From CAZITB01 sp964542055 (GTDB taxonomy: Bacteria; Planctomycetota; Phycisphaerae; Sedimentisphaerales; CAMDDF01), in NCBI GenBank assembly GCA_964542055.1, contig CAZITB010000032.1, forward strand, positions 1 through 23,623: a stretch of 23,623 nt of DNA. Reading direction: 5' to 3'. Each line of letters starts with the position of its first letter. Positions within the stretch are counted from its first letter, which is position 1. The notes beneath the pieces are model-generated. The model ran no database searches. It saw only the letters and a list, made by a program, of their open reading frames with translations, and was not told where the DNA came from. Of this stretch, positions 17,454 to 23,623 are shown in pieces. Both the position numbers and the translations under genes were made by a program.

Positions 17454-17556
17454 ATGTTATACCCCCAGGAAAACGAAATACGAGAAGTTAAGGATTTAAG
17501 CGGTGTCTGGCAATTCAAGCTGGATAAGCAGAAAATCAGGCGAAGCTGAAAAATGG
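17454..17556 (+). pseudogene. N-terminal remnant of a GH2-type glycosidase (beta-glucuronidase-like), frameshifted and cut by IS66
   Basis: An ATG at 17454, preceded by AGGAGAT, reads MLYPQENEIREVKDLSGVWQ then FKLDK. This closely resembles the start of bacterial GH2 beta-glucuronidase/galactosidase proteins ('LYP..N..RE...L.G.W.F..D'). At about 17529-17535 the frame breaks: the original frame stops at 17549, while the +1 frame continues SGEAEKW, the expected next GH2 residues (G...KW). After the Trp codon the sequence changes to the GTAA end of the IS66 remnant. Both a frameshift and an insertion have therefore inactivated it. No signal peptide, so the lost enzyme was probably cytoplasmic. 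It would have been the last visible gene of the symporter operon. Confidence 0.72.
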
Positions 17557-18210
17557 GTAACATTTTAGCCAAGTAAAGAAAAAAGTTAAAAATCTTTAAA
17601 AAATTCATAATTTAGACTTGCGCCATCGGGTATTATTTGTATAGTTCAGTGTAATGAAAGTAACAACTGAACAAAATTTACCTGACGGCTTGTCCTTTGA
17701 TCCTGTGTTGACCAGGCAACAGGCTGAGCAGATTTACGAGCAGGGCAGAGAAGCTGTAATTTTTGCTTTATTGCAGCAGTCTCAAATGCTGGCTCAGAGA
17801 AACAATCTGCCAGCTGCGATTGCCGCAGATCCTTCGACGCCCTCAGCTCAAAAGGCGGTATTTGCAAAGGAAAAAAGCCGGGGCGAAAAAAAGGTCACAA
17901 AGGTTCTCGCCGTCAGCGGCCTAAAATAGATCGCATTGTTGAGCATCATGCTGATTGTTGTCCGGACTGCGGAGGCGAACTTAAAAGGCGATCAGCCAAA
18001 CGCAGACGGATAATCGAAGATATACCTGAAGATGTAAGCGTTGAAACAGTTGAGCATGTTATCGACAGAGATTTTTGTCCTGCGTGTGATAAAATCGTCG
18101 AGCCTGTGATAACTGAAGCTTTGCCCAAGTCTTCAATCGGCAACAGTATACTGGTGTTAAGTGCCCGGCTTCATTATTCGCTGGGCAATACGATTTCTGT
18201 CCAGCGTCAA
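17557..18210 (+). mobile_element. IS66-family element remnant (left part only)
   Basis: It begins with GTAA, the usual terminal tetranucleotide of IS66 elements, directly after the GH2 fragment. It contains an AT-rich leader (17557-17653) and the start of a transposase, and stops at 18210 where the IS91-like tandem begins. No matching right end is seen: sequence beyond 23476 does not continue the transposase. The left boundary is inferred from where GH2 similarity ends. Confidence 0.7.
17654..18210 (+). pseudogene. IS66 transposase (TnpC) N-terminal half, frameshifted and truncated
   Basis: The ATG frame from 17654 encodes LTRQQAEQIYEQGREAVIFA, then LLQQSQMLAQ and STPSAQKAVF, typical of IS66 transposase N-termini, and stops at 17929. 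Similarity continues in the -1 frame after an A6 run near 17873: GKKPGRKKGHKGSRR, then the zinc-binding part CPDCGGELKRR...CPAC, and LHYSLGNTISVQRQ at the break. The catalytic DDE domain is missing. The shift could be a mutation at the homopolymer; programmed slippage cannot be excluded, but the truncation makes it non-functional anyway. Confidence 0.83.
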
Positions 18211-18577
18211 TGTATAGGTTTTCATCGACAGTGAATTGTGGGCTAGGTATGCAGACTGAGCTTTGTCACTGTCGATAAAACTAATTGAACTAATCCGCGT
18301 ATGAGCCGCTTCGGAAGTGTGAGAGACTAAAATTATGTAGCTATGGGGATTATATTGTTTTTTGGCGAGGTCAAGGAAATAATATTCTGCTTCGTTATTG
18401 AGTAGCAAGAATAGCTCACTAGCCACAATGGGTATAACTGTGTATGTTTTTTTGTCTTTGCAATAATTTTGAATGCCCCAAATATGCTGTTGTCTGAATT
18501 TGAGACGGAGTGCCCCCGACTCTCTTGAGAGAGGTGGTTGGTAGGCTGTCTGAAAATAGTTTTGTGCTGAGTATTCA
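18211..18577 (-). other. Non-coding 3' tail of the IS91-like element (putative oriIS end), copy 1
   Basis: No convincing gene in these 367 bases. They hold the 18219-18280 inverted repeat close to the outer end and a small CTCTC-TT-GAGAG hairpin near 18520. In IS91 elements the replication origin lies beyond the transposase 3' end, so this is the expected place for it (inference). The same tail recurs at 20844-21210. Confidence 0.5.
18219..18280. repeat. Inverted repeat at the putative origin end, copy 1
   Basis: TTTTCATCGACAGTGA (18219-18234) is mirrored by TCACTGTCGATAAAA (18266-18280), with one unpaired base in the left arm and a 31-base loop. It lies 8 bases from the element end and could form the hairpin recognised by the HUH transposase. 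Confidence 0.7.
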
Positions 18578-19816
18578 TTATGATGAATCCAGTTTTGCAA
18601 CGATAAATTTATCGTTTTGTATTTTAGGTAATTGAACACCAGCACACATGATTCCATGCTTACAATGTGGGCATTTGGCCAAGTCAATGCCAGTCAGATG
18701 TAAAAACATGGTGCTTGCATTCATTTTTACAGGCTCAAATGGCTTTTGTTTATCATTGAGTATTTTTCGTATTTGCGTCAGATATTTCTGTTTGCACCTG
18801 CTGGCTAAGAAGCCAAAATGTCGTATTTTTTTATAGGATGTCGGTAATACATGCAAAAGGAATCTTCGGATAAATTCATGGGCATCAAGTGTCATCAGTT
18901 TGCTTTTGTTGCCATCGGATCTATCACTATATGTAAATGAGACTTTGCCATTTGCAATAGATTTTATCCGGTGGTTTGAAATAGCAACCCGATGTGTATA
19001 TCGTCCGAGATAATCCAAAACCTGTTCGGGTCCGGCAAAAGGCTTTTTTGAATAAACAACCCAACTCTTTTTATATAGTTGATCTATAAGTTTTTTGAAA
19101 TGCGGAGGTTTTGCGAACATTTCAGTTTTACCTGGAAAGATTAGTTTCTCGTTATTGTAAGCAATTTTAAGTGCATTGATAAATTTGCCACGGAAAACAA
19201 GAGATAGAGCTTTTACAGGAAATAGAAAGTTATTTTTGGTGTCAACCCAGCAACTATTGTCCTCTGAAATAACGCCGCCTGGTATCACGCAATGCAGGTG
19301 AAAGTGATCAAGGAGTTTTTGATCCCATGTATGAAGAATGGCAGTAAAGCCAAGCTTGCCACTGAGCTTATGCTTCGGGTCAGTGGCAAATTTTTGTAAT
19401 GTTTGGGCTACAGAATCAAAAAGAATATCAAAAATAACTTTCTTATTGCAAAGTGTTATTGGATTAAGCTCATGTGGAATAGTAAACACATTATGGAAAT
19501 ACCCCACTGGCAAAAGTTCAGCTTTACGATTCTCAAGCCAATTAGCTTTGGCCATTGTCTGGCACTTTGGACAATGGCGATTGCGGCATGAGTTATAGCT
19601 GATTCGCTCAAAGCCACAATGACTACATGTATCTATATGTCCTCCGAGAGCTGCTGTTCGGCAGTTCTTAATATCCTGCATTACTTTCATATGTGAAAAC
19701 GGCAAAGGACGACTATGACAATAACTCTGTCCATACAAGCGAAAAACGTCAGCTAACTCTATTTGGTTGGTTTGTTGTGAAAGAGTTTTTGCCGCTCTTC
19801 TATCAGCGGCAGACAT
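18578..19816 (-). CDS. IS91-family Y2/HUH transposase, copy 1
   Basis: 412 residues. The N-terminal zinc finger has CSHC (64-67) and CRNRHCPKC (77-85). The HUH metal site is HFHLHC at 171-176 (His173-Leu-His175). The paired catalytic tyrosines are Tyr269 and Tyr273 in DYLGRYTHR, the Y-x3-Y pattern of IS91 enzymes. A second CPHC cluster lies near residue 384. All key residues are present and the length is normal, so the enzyme looks intact. It drives single-strand rolling-circle transposition. The start is 2 bases after the recombinase stop (TAACTATG) with AAGG upstream, indicating co-translation from one transcript. Confidence 0.95.
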   Translation of the reverse strand: MSAADRRAAKTLSQQTNQIELADVFRLYGQSYCHSRPLPFSHMKVMQDIKNCRTAALGGHIDTCSHCGFERISYNSCRNRHCPKCQTMAKANWLENRKAELLPVGYFHNVFTIPHELNPITLCNKKVIFDILFDSVAQTLQKFATDPKHKLSGKLGFTAILHTWDQKLLDHFHLHCVIPGGVISEDNSCWVDTKNNFLFPVKALSLVFRGKFINALKIAYNNEKLIFPGKTEMFAKPPHFKKLIDQLYKKSWVVYSKKPFAGPEQVLDYLGRYTHRVAISNHRIKSIANGKVSFTYSDRSDGNKSKLMTLDAHEFIRRFLLHVLPTSYKKIRHFGFLASRCKQKYLTQIRKILNDKQKPFEPVKMNASTMFLHLTGIDLAKCPHCKHGIMCAGVQLPKIQNDKFIVAKLDSS

Positions 19817-19818
19817 AG

Positions 19819-20670
19819 TTAACCTTGCCCAGAAATATTAAGCCGATCCAAGGGGCTTTGGGTATTACTAAATTTTTTACTGGTCAGTTGCAAATATCGC
19901 ATAGTCGATACAATAGATGAATGGCCCATCAGTATTTGAATAGTTCTTATGTCTACTCCAGCCTCTAGCATATGTGTAGCGAAACTGTGCCGAAGCATGT
20001 GTATGCCACCAGTTTTCGTAATCGATGCTCTAGCCTTTGCTAGCATGAACATATTTCGCGTGTTACTGTCGGAGACATGGGAGCTTGGATTTCTTCCGGG
20101 AAAAAGCCAGTATTGAGGTTTGTACACTTTCCAGTATAATCTAAGCTGCGGCAAAAGCTGCTTAGAGAGAATTGTATAACGATCCTTTGCTCTTTTGCCT
20201 TTATTAACAAATATTGTCATACGGCTGCTATCAATATCTTTGATTTTCAGACTTATTACTTCACTTACCCTAAGTCCTGCAGAATATGTTGTCATTAAAA
20301 TGGATTGATTAAGTAAGTTGTGGCTTTCCGCAGCAAACAAACGTAAAAGCTCTTCATGACTGAGTATGTTAGGCAGTGAGACTGGAGTTTTTCGAGGTGG
20401 TATCGAAAAGTCCCTACCATTTAACCCTAACGTCGTAAAGTAGAAGAAATTTAAGCCGGAACAAATAACATTTACAGTGTTCCAGTTAAGCTTACGTACT
20501 TCAAATAGATATAGCAGATAGTCCTGAACTTGCTGTGGGCTTATCAGTTCTGGAGATTTGCCATAATGCCTGGCAATATCTCGCAGAGATCTTATATAAT
20601 GCCTTTGCGTAGATAAAGACAATCGTCGAACTTGAAGATCCTTGAGCATTTTTTCGCGTAATTTAGTCAT
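19819..20670 (-). CDS. Tyrosine recombinase (phage-integrase/XerD-like) of the IS91-like element, copy 1
   Basis: 283 residues with AAGGAG 9 bases before the ATG. An N-terminal SAM-like core-binding domain (1-85) is followed by the catalytic domain. The active site is complete: Arg134 in AGLRVSE, His224 and Arg227 in HMLRHSF, His250 in GHSS, and Tyr259 in TMRYLQ. A subset of IS91 elements is known to carry such an integrase-like gene ahead of the transposase; its job there is not settled and may be resolving multimers or circles. Its location immediately upstream of the transposase and the 2-base gap indicate an operon. Confidence 0.94.
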   Translation of the reverse strand: MTKLREKMLKDLQVRRLSLSTQRHYIRSLRDIARHYGKSPELISPQQVQDYLLYLFEVRKLNWNTVNVICSGLNFFYFTTLGLNGRDFSIPPRKTPVSLPNILSHEELLRLFAAESHNLLNQSILMTTYSAGLRVSEVISLKIKDIDSSRMTIFVNKGKRAKDRYTILSKQLLPQLRLYWKVYKPQYWLFPGRNPSSHVSDSNTRNMFMLAKARASITKTGGIHMLRHSFATHMLEAGVDIRTIQILMGHSSIVSTMRYLQLTSKKFSNTQSPLDRLNISGQG

Positions 20671-20706
20671 TGCGATAGACTCCTTGTATTGAAAACTTGA
20701 CCGAGC

Positions 20707-20727
20707 GAAGTCCTACTGCAGGACTTC
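20707..20727. repeat. Hairpin in the recombinase leader, copy 1
   Basis: GAAGTCCT and AGGACTTC form a perfect 8-bp stem around ACTGC, 37 bases upstream of the recombinase ATG and ahead of its ribosome site. It could stop read-through from flanking genes, or be a DNA site for one of the element's enzymes; which is unknown. Confidence 0.6.
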
Positions 20728-20822
20728 TAACAAGCTAAGTGTACAAGGAAATGCTTTTGTGAGTAAGAGAGGTTACAGAAATGATTGTTGTATTAGAATC
20801 TATAGGAACGCTAATAAAACCA

Positions 20823-20833
20823 CCGCGCAGCGG
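20823..20833. repeat. Terminal hairpin at the recombinase-side end, copy 1
   Basis: CCGC-GCA-GCGG, flanked by AAA/TTT, 10 bases from the element end. Short subterminal hairpins occur at IS91-type ends; this would be the terIS side. Confidence 0.45.
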
Positions 20834-20843
20834 TTTAGTTCAA

Positions 20844-21210
20844 TGTATAGGTTTTCATCGACAGTGAATTGTGGGCTAGGTATGCAGACTGAGCTTTGTC
20901 ACTGTCGATAAAACTAATTGAACTAATCCGCGTATGAGCCGCTTCGGAAGTGTGAGAGACTAAAATTATGTAGCTATGGGGATTATATTGTTTTTTGGCG
21001 AGGTCAAGGAAATAATATTCTGCTTCGTTATTGAGTAGCAAGAATAGCTCACTAGCCACAATGGGTATAACTGTGTATGTTTTTTTGTCTTTGCAATAAT
21101 TTTGAATGCCCCAAATATGCTGTTGTCTGAATTTGAGACGGAGTGCCCCCGACTCTCTTGAGAGAGGTGGTTGGTAGGCTGTCTGAAAATAGTTTTGTGC
21201 TGAGTATTCA
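20844..21210 (-). other. Non-coding 3' tail of the IS91-like element, copy 2
   Basis: Identical to 18211-18577. No gene supported; contains the putative origin inverted repeat. Here it borders copy 1 rather than IS66 DNA. Confidence 0.5.
20852..20913. repeat. Inverted repeat at the putative origin end, copy 2
   Basis: Same arms as at 18219-18280, shifted by 2633 bases; arms at 20852-20867 and 20899-20913. Confidence 0.7.
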
Positions 21211-22449
21211 TTATGATGAATCCAGTTTTGCAACGATAAATTTATCGTTTTGTATTTTAGGTAATTGAACACCAGCACACATGATTCCATGCTTACAATG
21301 TGGGCATTTGGCCAAGTCAATGCCAGTCAGATGTAAAAACATGGTGCTTGCATTCATTTTTACAGGCTCAAATGGCTTTTGTTTATCATTGAGTATTTTT
21401 CGTATTTGCGTCAGATATTTCTGTTTGCACCTGCTGGCTAAGAAGCCAAAATGTCGTATTTTTTTATAGGATGTCGGTAATACATGCAAAAGGAATCTTC
21501 GGATAAATTCATGGGCATCAAGTGTCATCAGTTTGCTTTTGTTGCCATCGGATCTATCACTATATGTAAATGAGACTTTGCCATTTGCAATAGATTTTAT
21601 CCGGTGGTTTGAAATAGCAACCCGATGTGTATATCGTCCGAGATAATCCAAAACCTGTTCGGGTCCGGCAAAAGGCTTTTTTGAATAAACAACCCAACTC
21701 TTTTTATATAGTTGATCTATAAGTTTTTTGAAATGCGGAGGTTTTGCGAACATTTCAGTTTTACCTGGAAAGATTAGTTTCTCGTTATTGTAAGCAATTT
21801 TAAGTGCATTGATAAATTTGCCACGGAAAACAAGAGATAGAGCTTTTACAGGAAATAGAAAGTTATTTTTGGTGTCAACCCAGCAACTATTGTCCTCTGA
21901 AATAACGCCGCCTGGTATCACGCAATGCAGGTGAAAGTGATCAAGGAGTTTTTGATCCCATGTATGAAGAATGGCAGTAAAGCCAAGCTTGCCACTGAGC
22001 TTATGCTTCGGGTCAGTGGCAAATTTTTGTAATGTTTGGGCTACAGAATCAAAAAGAATATCAAAAATAACTTTCTTATTGCAAAGTGTTATTGGATTAA
22101 GCTCATGTGGAATAGTAAACACATTATGGAAATACCCCACTGGCAAAAGTTCAGCTTTACGATTCTCAAGCCAATTAGCTTTGGCCATTGTCTGGCACTT
22201 TGGACAATGGCGATTGCGGCATGAGTTATAGCTGATTCGCTCAAAGCCACAATGACTACATGTATCTATATGTCCTCCGAGAGCTGCTGTTCGGCAGTTC
22301 TTAATATCCTGCATTACTTTCATATGTGAAAACGGCAAAGGACGACTATGACAATAACTCTGTCCATACAAGCGAAAAACGTCAGCTAACTCTATTTGGT
22401 TGGTTTGTTGTGAAAGAGTTTTTGCCGCTCTTCTATCAGCGGCAGACAT
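21211..22449 (-). CDS. IS91-family Y2/HUH transposase, copy 2
   Basis: 412 residues, identical to the copy at 18578-19816, with the zinc finger (C64-C85), His173/His175 metal pair and Tyr269/Tyr273 all retained. Two intact transposase genes in direct repeat mean either unit, or both together, could be mobilised. It follows the recombinase stop by 2 bases. Confidence 0.95.
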   Translation of the reverse strand: MSAADRRAAKTLSQQTNQIELADVFRLYGQSYCHSRPLPFSHMKVMQDIKNCRTAALGGHIDTCSHCGFERISYNSCRNRHCPKCQTMAKANWLENRKAELLPVGYFHNVFTIPHELNPITLCNKKVIFDILFDSVAQTLQKFATDPKHKLSGKLGFTAILHTWDQKLLDHFHLHCVIPGGVISEDNSCWVDTKNNFLFPVKALSLVFRGKFINALKIAYNNEKLIFPGKTEMFAKPPHFKKLIDQLYKKSWVVYSKKPFAGPEQVLDYLGRYTHRVAISNHRIKSIANGKVSFTYSDRSDGNKSKLMTLDAHEFIRRFLLHVLPTSYKKIRHFGFLASRCKQKYLTQIRKILNDKQKPFEPVKMNASTMFLHLTGIDLAKCPHCKHGIMCAGVQLPKIQNDKFIVAKLDSS

Positions 22450-22451
22450 AG

Positions 22452-23303
22452 TTAACCTTGCCCAGAAATATTAAGCCGATCCAAGGGGCTTTGGGTATTA
22501 CTAAATTTTTTACTGGTCAGTTGCAAATATCGCATAGTCGATACAATAGATGAATGGCCCATCAGTATTTGAATAGTTCTTATGTCTACTCCAGCCTCTA
22601 GCATATGTGTAGCGAAACTGTGCCGAAGCATGTGTATGCCACCAGTTTTCGTAATCGATGCTCTAGCCTTTGCTAGCATGAACATATTTCGCGTGTTACT
22701 GTCGGAGACATGGGAGCTTGGATTTCTTCCGGGAAAAAGCCAGTATTGAGGTTTGTACACTTTCCAGTATAATCTAAGCTGCGGCAAAAGCTGCTTAGAG
22801 AGAATTGTATAACGATCCTTTGCTCTTTTGCCTTTATTAACAAATATTGTCATACGGCTGCTATCAATATCTTTGATTTTCAGACTTATTACTTCACTTA
22901 CCCTAAGTCCTGCAGAATATGTTGTCATTAAAATGGATTGATTAAGTAAGTTGTGGCTTTCCGCAGCAAACAAACGTAAAAGCTCTTCATGACTGAGTAT
23001 GTTAGGCAGTGAGACTGGAGTTTTTCGAGGTGGTATCGAAAAGTCCCTACCATTTAACCCTAACGTCGTAAAGTAGAAGAAATTTAAGCCGGAACAAATA
23101 ACATTTACAGTGTTCCAGTTAAGCTTACGTACTTCAAATAGATATAGCAGATAGTCCTGAACTTGCTGTGGGCTTATCAGTTCTGGAGATTTGCCATAAT
23201 GCCTGGCAATATCTCGCAGAGATCTTATATAATGCCTTTGCGTAGATAAAGACAATCGTCGAACTTGAAGATCCTTGAGCATTTTTTCGCGTAATTTAGT
23301 CAT
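22452..23303 (-). CDS. Tyrosine recombinase of the IS91-like element, copy 2
   Basis: 283 residues, identical to the copy at 19819-20670, with Arg134, His224, Arg227, His250 and Tyr259 present. It is preceded by AAGGAG and the same leader hairpin. If this enzyme resolves multimers, the unresolved tandem here is notable. Confidence 0.94.
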   Translation of the reverse strand: MTKLREKMLKDLQVRRLSLSTQRHYIRSLRDIARHYGKSPELISPQQVQDYLLYLFEVRKLNWNTVNVICSGLNFFYFTTLGLNGRDFSIPPRKTPVSLPNILSHEELLRLFAAESHNLLNQSILMTTYSAGLRVSEVISLKIKDIDSSRMTIFVNKGKRAKDRYTILSKQLLPQLRLYWKVYKPQYWLFPGRNPSSHVSDSNTRNMFMLAKARASITKTGGIHMLRHSFATHMLEAGVDIRTIQILMGHSSIVSTMRYLQLTSKKFSNTQSPLDRLNISGQG

Positions 23304-23339
23304 TGCGATAGACTCCTTGTATTGAAAACTTGACCGAGC

Positions 23340-23360
23340 GAAGTCCTACTGCAGGACTTC
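23340..23360. repeat. Hairpin in the recombinase leader, copy 2
   Basis: Same perfect 8-bp stem (GAAGTCCT/AGGACTTC) as in copy 1. Confidence 0.6.
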
Positions 23361-23455
23361 TAACAAGCTAAGTGTACAAGGAAATGCTTTTGTGAGTAAG
23401 AGAGGTTACAGAAATGATTGTTGTATTAGAATCTATAGGAACGCTAATAAAACCA

Positions 23456-23466
23456 CCGCGCAGCGG
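23456..23466. repeat. Terminal hairpin at the recombinase-side end, copy 2
   Basis: CCGC-GCA-GCGG, 10 bases from the outer end of the tandem. Confidence 0.45.
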
Positions 23467-23476
23467 TTTAGTTCAA

Positions 23477-23623
23477 GCTTTTTTTCTCTCAGCGTCAATT
23501 AAAATTCCCTTTCATCTCATGGTTAATCCAATGGTTTTAATCTCCCAGAGGGTGTTCCCCTGATAACCGGGAGTGTCAAGAAAGTTTCGCACTTTTTATT
23601 GTAGTTCTTTCAATGGTCATGGG
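23477..23623. other. Unassigned flank beyond the tandem
   Basis: 147 bases with no recognised gene. They do not continue the interrupted IS66 transposase in any frame I read. On the minus strand an open frame enters from the right edge and stops at 23576 with ...MTIERTTIKSAKLS; it could be the C-terminal tail of a gene or another transposase, but this is a guess. The octamer AGCGTCAA at 23490-23497 repeats the one at the left junction (18203-18210). Confidence 0.3.

Larger units (their letters stand above)
18211..20843 (-). mobile_element. IS91-like element with tyrosine recombinase, copy 1
   Basis: Minus-strand order: TTGAACTAAACC end, tyrosine recombinase, Y2 transposase, about 370 bp non-coding tail, ATACA end. 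There are no terminal inverted repeats and no obvious target duplication, as expected for rolling-circle IS91 elements. The site in the host, with both copies removed, would read CAAG on the plus strand (CTTG on the minus), one of the tetranucleotides known to be favoured by IS91. It interrupts the IS66 transposase. Confidence 0.88.
18211..23476. repeat. Perfect head-to-tail tandem of two 2633-bp IS91-like elements
   Basis: Every landmark in 18211-20843 recurs exactly 2633 bases later in 20844-23476, and the encoded proteins are identical. Units abut with no spacer; the join reads GTTCAA/TGTATAGG. A TTGA stretch (minus strand) at each boundary makes the exact cut ambiguous by up to four bases. 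Confidence 0.93.
20844..23476 (-). mobile_element. IS91-like element with tyrosine recombinase, copy 2
   Basis: Same gene order and structure as the first copy and directly joined to it, so copy 1 acts as its 3' flank. The outer end (TTGAACTAAACC read on the minus strand) abuts the AAAAAAAGC flank, giving CTTG across the junction. No difference from copy 1 was noticed, so duplication is very recent or kept uniform by recombination. Confidence 0.88.

Noticed and set aside
18333..18578. 81-codon frame starting at TAATG on the transposase stop (also 20966-21211)
   Set aside because: The overlap could suggest translational coupling, but there is no ribosome site, the composition looks like translated non-coding DNA, and it occupies the expected origin tail.
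18157..18687. Minus-strand open frame of 176 codons, with a 161-codon version at 20835-21320
   Set aside because: It overlaps the transposase C-terminus in another frame, and its end differs between copies only because it runs into flanking DNA. No recognisable features.
18211..23476. Integron or CRISPR-like array because of a tyrosine recombinase with repeats
   Set aside because: The repeat is a whole 2633-bp element containing a Y2 transposase; there are no cassette attC sites, short spaced repeats or cas genes.

Overview
The window looks like AT-rich chromosomal DNA from a heterotrophic planctomycete, most likely of the Phycisphaerae/Sedimentisphaerales type. This is inferred from the combination of a PEP-CTERM-sorted protein, secreted proteins carrying a dockerin/EF-hand-like 'DLDGDGDCD...FAIFA..WL' motif, a prepilin-like protein with the GFTLVELLVVISIIALL leader, formylglycine-generating-enzyme (FGE)-like secreted domains, and a divergent glycan-utilisation locus. 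No rRNA, tRNA or housekeeping gene is present to confirm the taxonomy.

Layout. (1) Positions 1-9562, minus strand: a LacI-family regulator, then a secreted FGE-like/dockerin-like protein, a PEP-CTERM protein with its own terminator, two large secreted paralogous TIM-barrel (putative glycoside hydrolase) proteins, and a uroporphyrinogen-decarboxylase-family protein cut by the window edge. The larger TIM-barrel protein looks like a natural fusion of the FGE/dockerin gene to the TIM-barrel gene. (2) Positions 9563-9837: divergent control region with two near-identical LacI-type operators, TGTAAACGCTTAGA facing lacI and TGTAAACGCTTACA facing the transporter operon, each next to a recognisable promoter. 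(3) Positions 9838-17429, plus strand, closely spaced operon: sodium:solute symporter, GH116-like cytoplasmic glycosidase, prepilin-like protein, class II ketose-bisphosphate aldolase, L-fucose/arabinose isomerase-like protein. A GH2-type gene follows but is broken after about 30 codons. (4) Positions 17557-23476: nested insertion sequences. An IS66 remnant truncates the GH2 gene; its transposase is itself frameshifted and truncated by two head-to-tail copies (2633 bp each) of an IS91-like element that encodes a tyrosine recombinase and a Y2/HUH transposase. (5) Positions 23477-23623: short unassigned flank.

How it fits together (inference). Secreted TIM-barrel and FGE-like/dockerin-like proteins would bind or cut an extracellular glycan. 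The symporter would import the product. GH116 and the formerly intact GH2 enzyme, neither with a signal peptide, would release monosaccharides in the cytoplasm, and the isomerase and aldolase would feed them into central metabolism. No sugar kinase is seen. The LacI regulator probably represses both itself and the symporter operon until a sugar is present. Insertion-sequence invasion has destroyed the downstream end of the operon.
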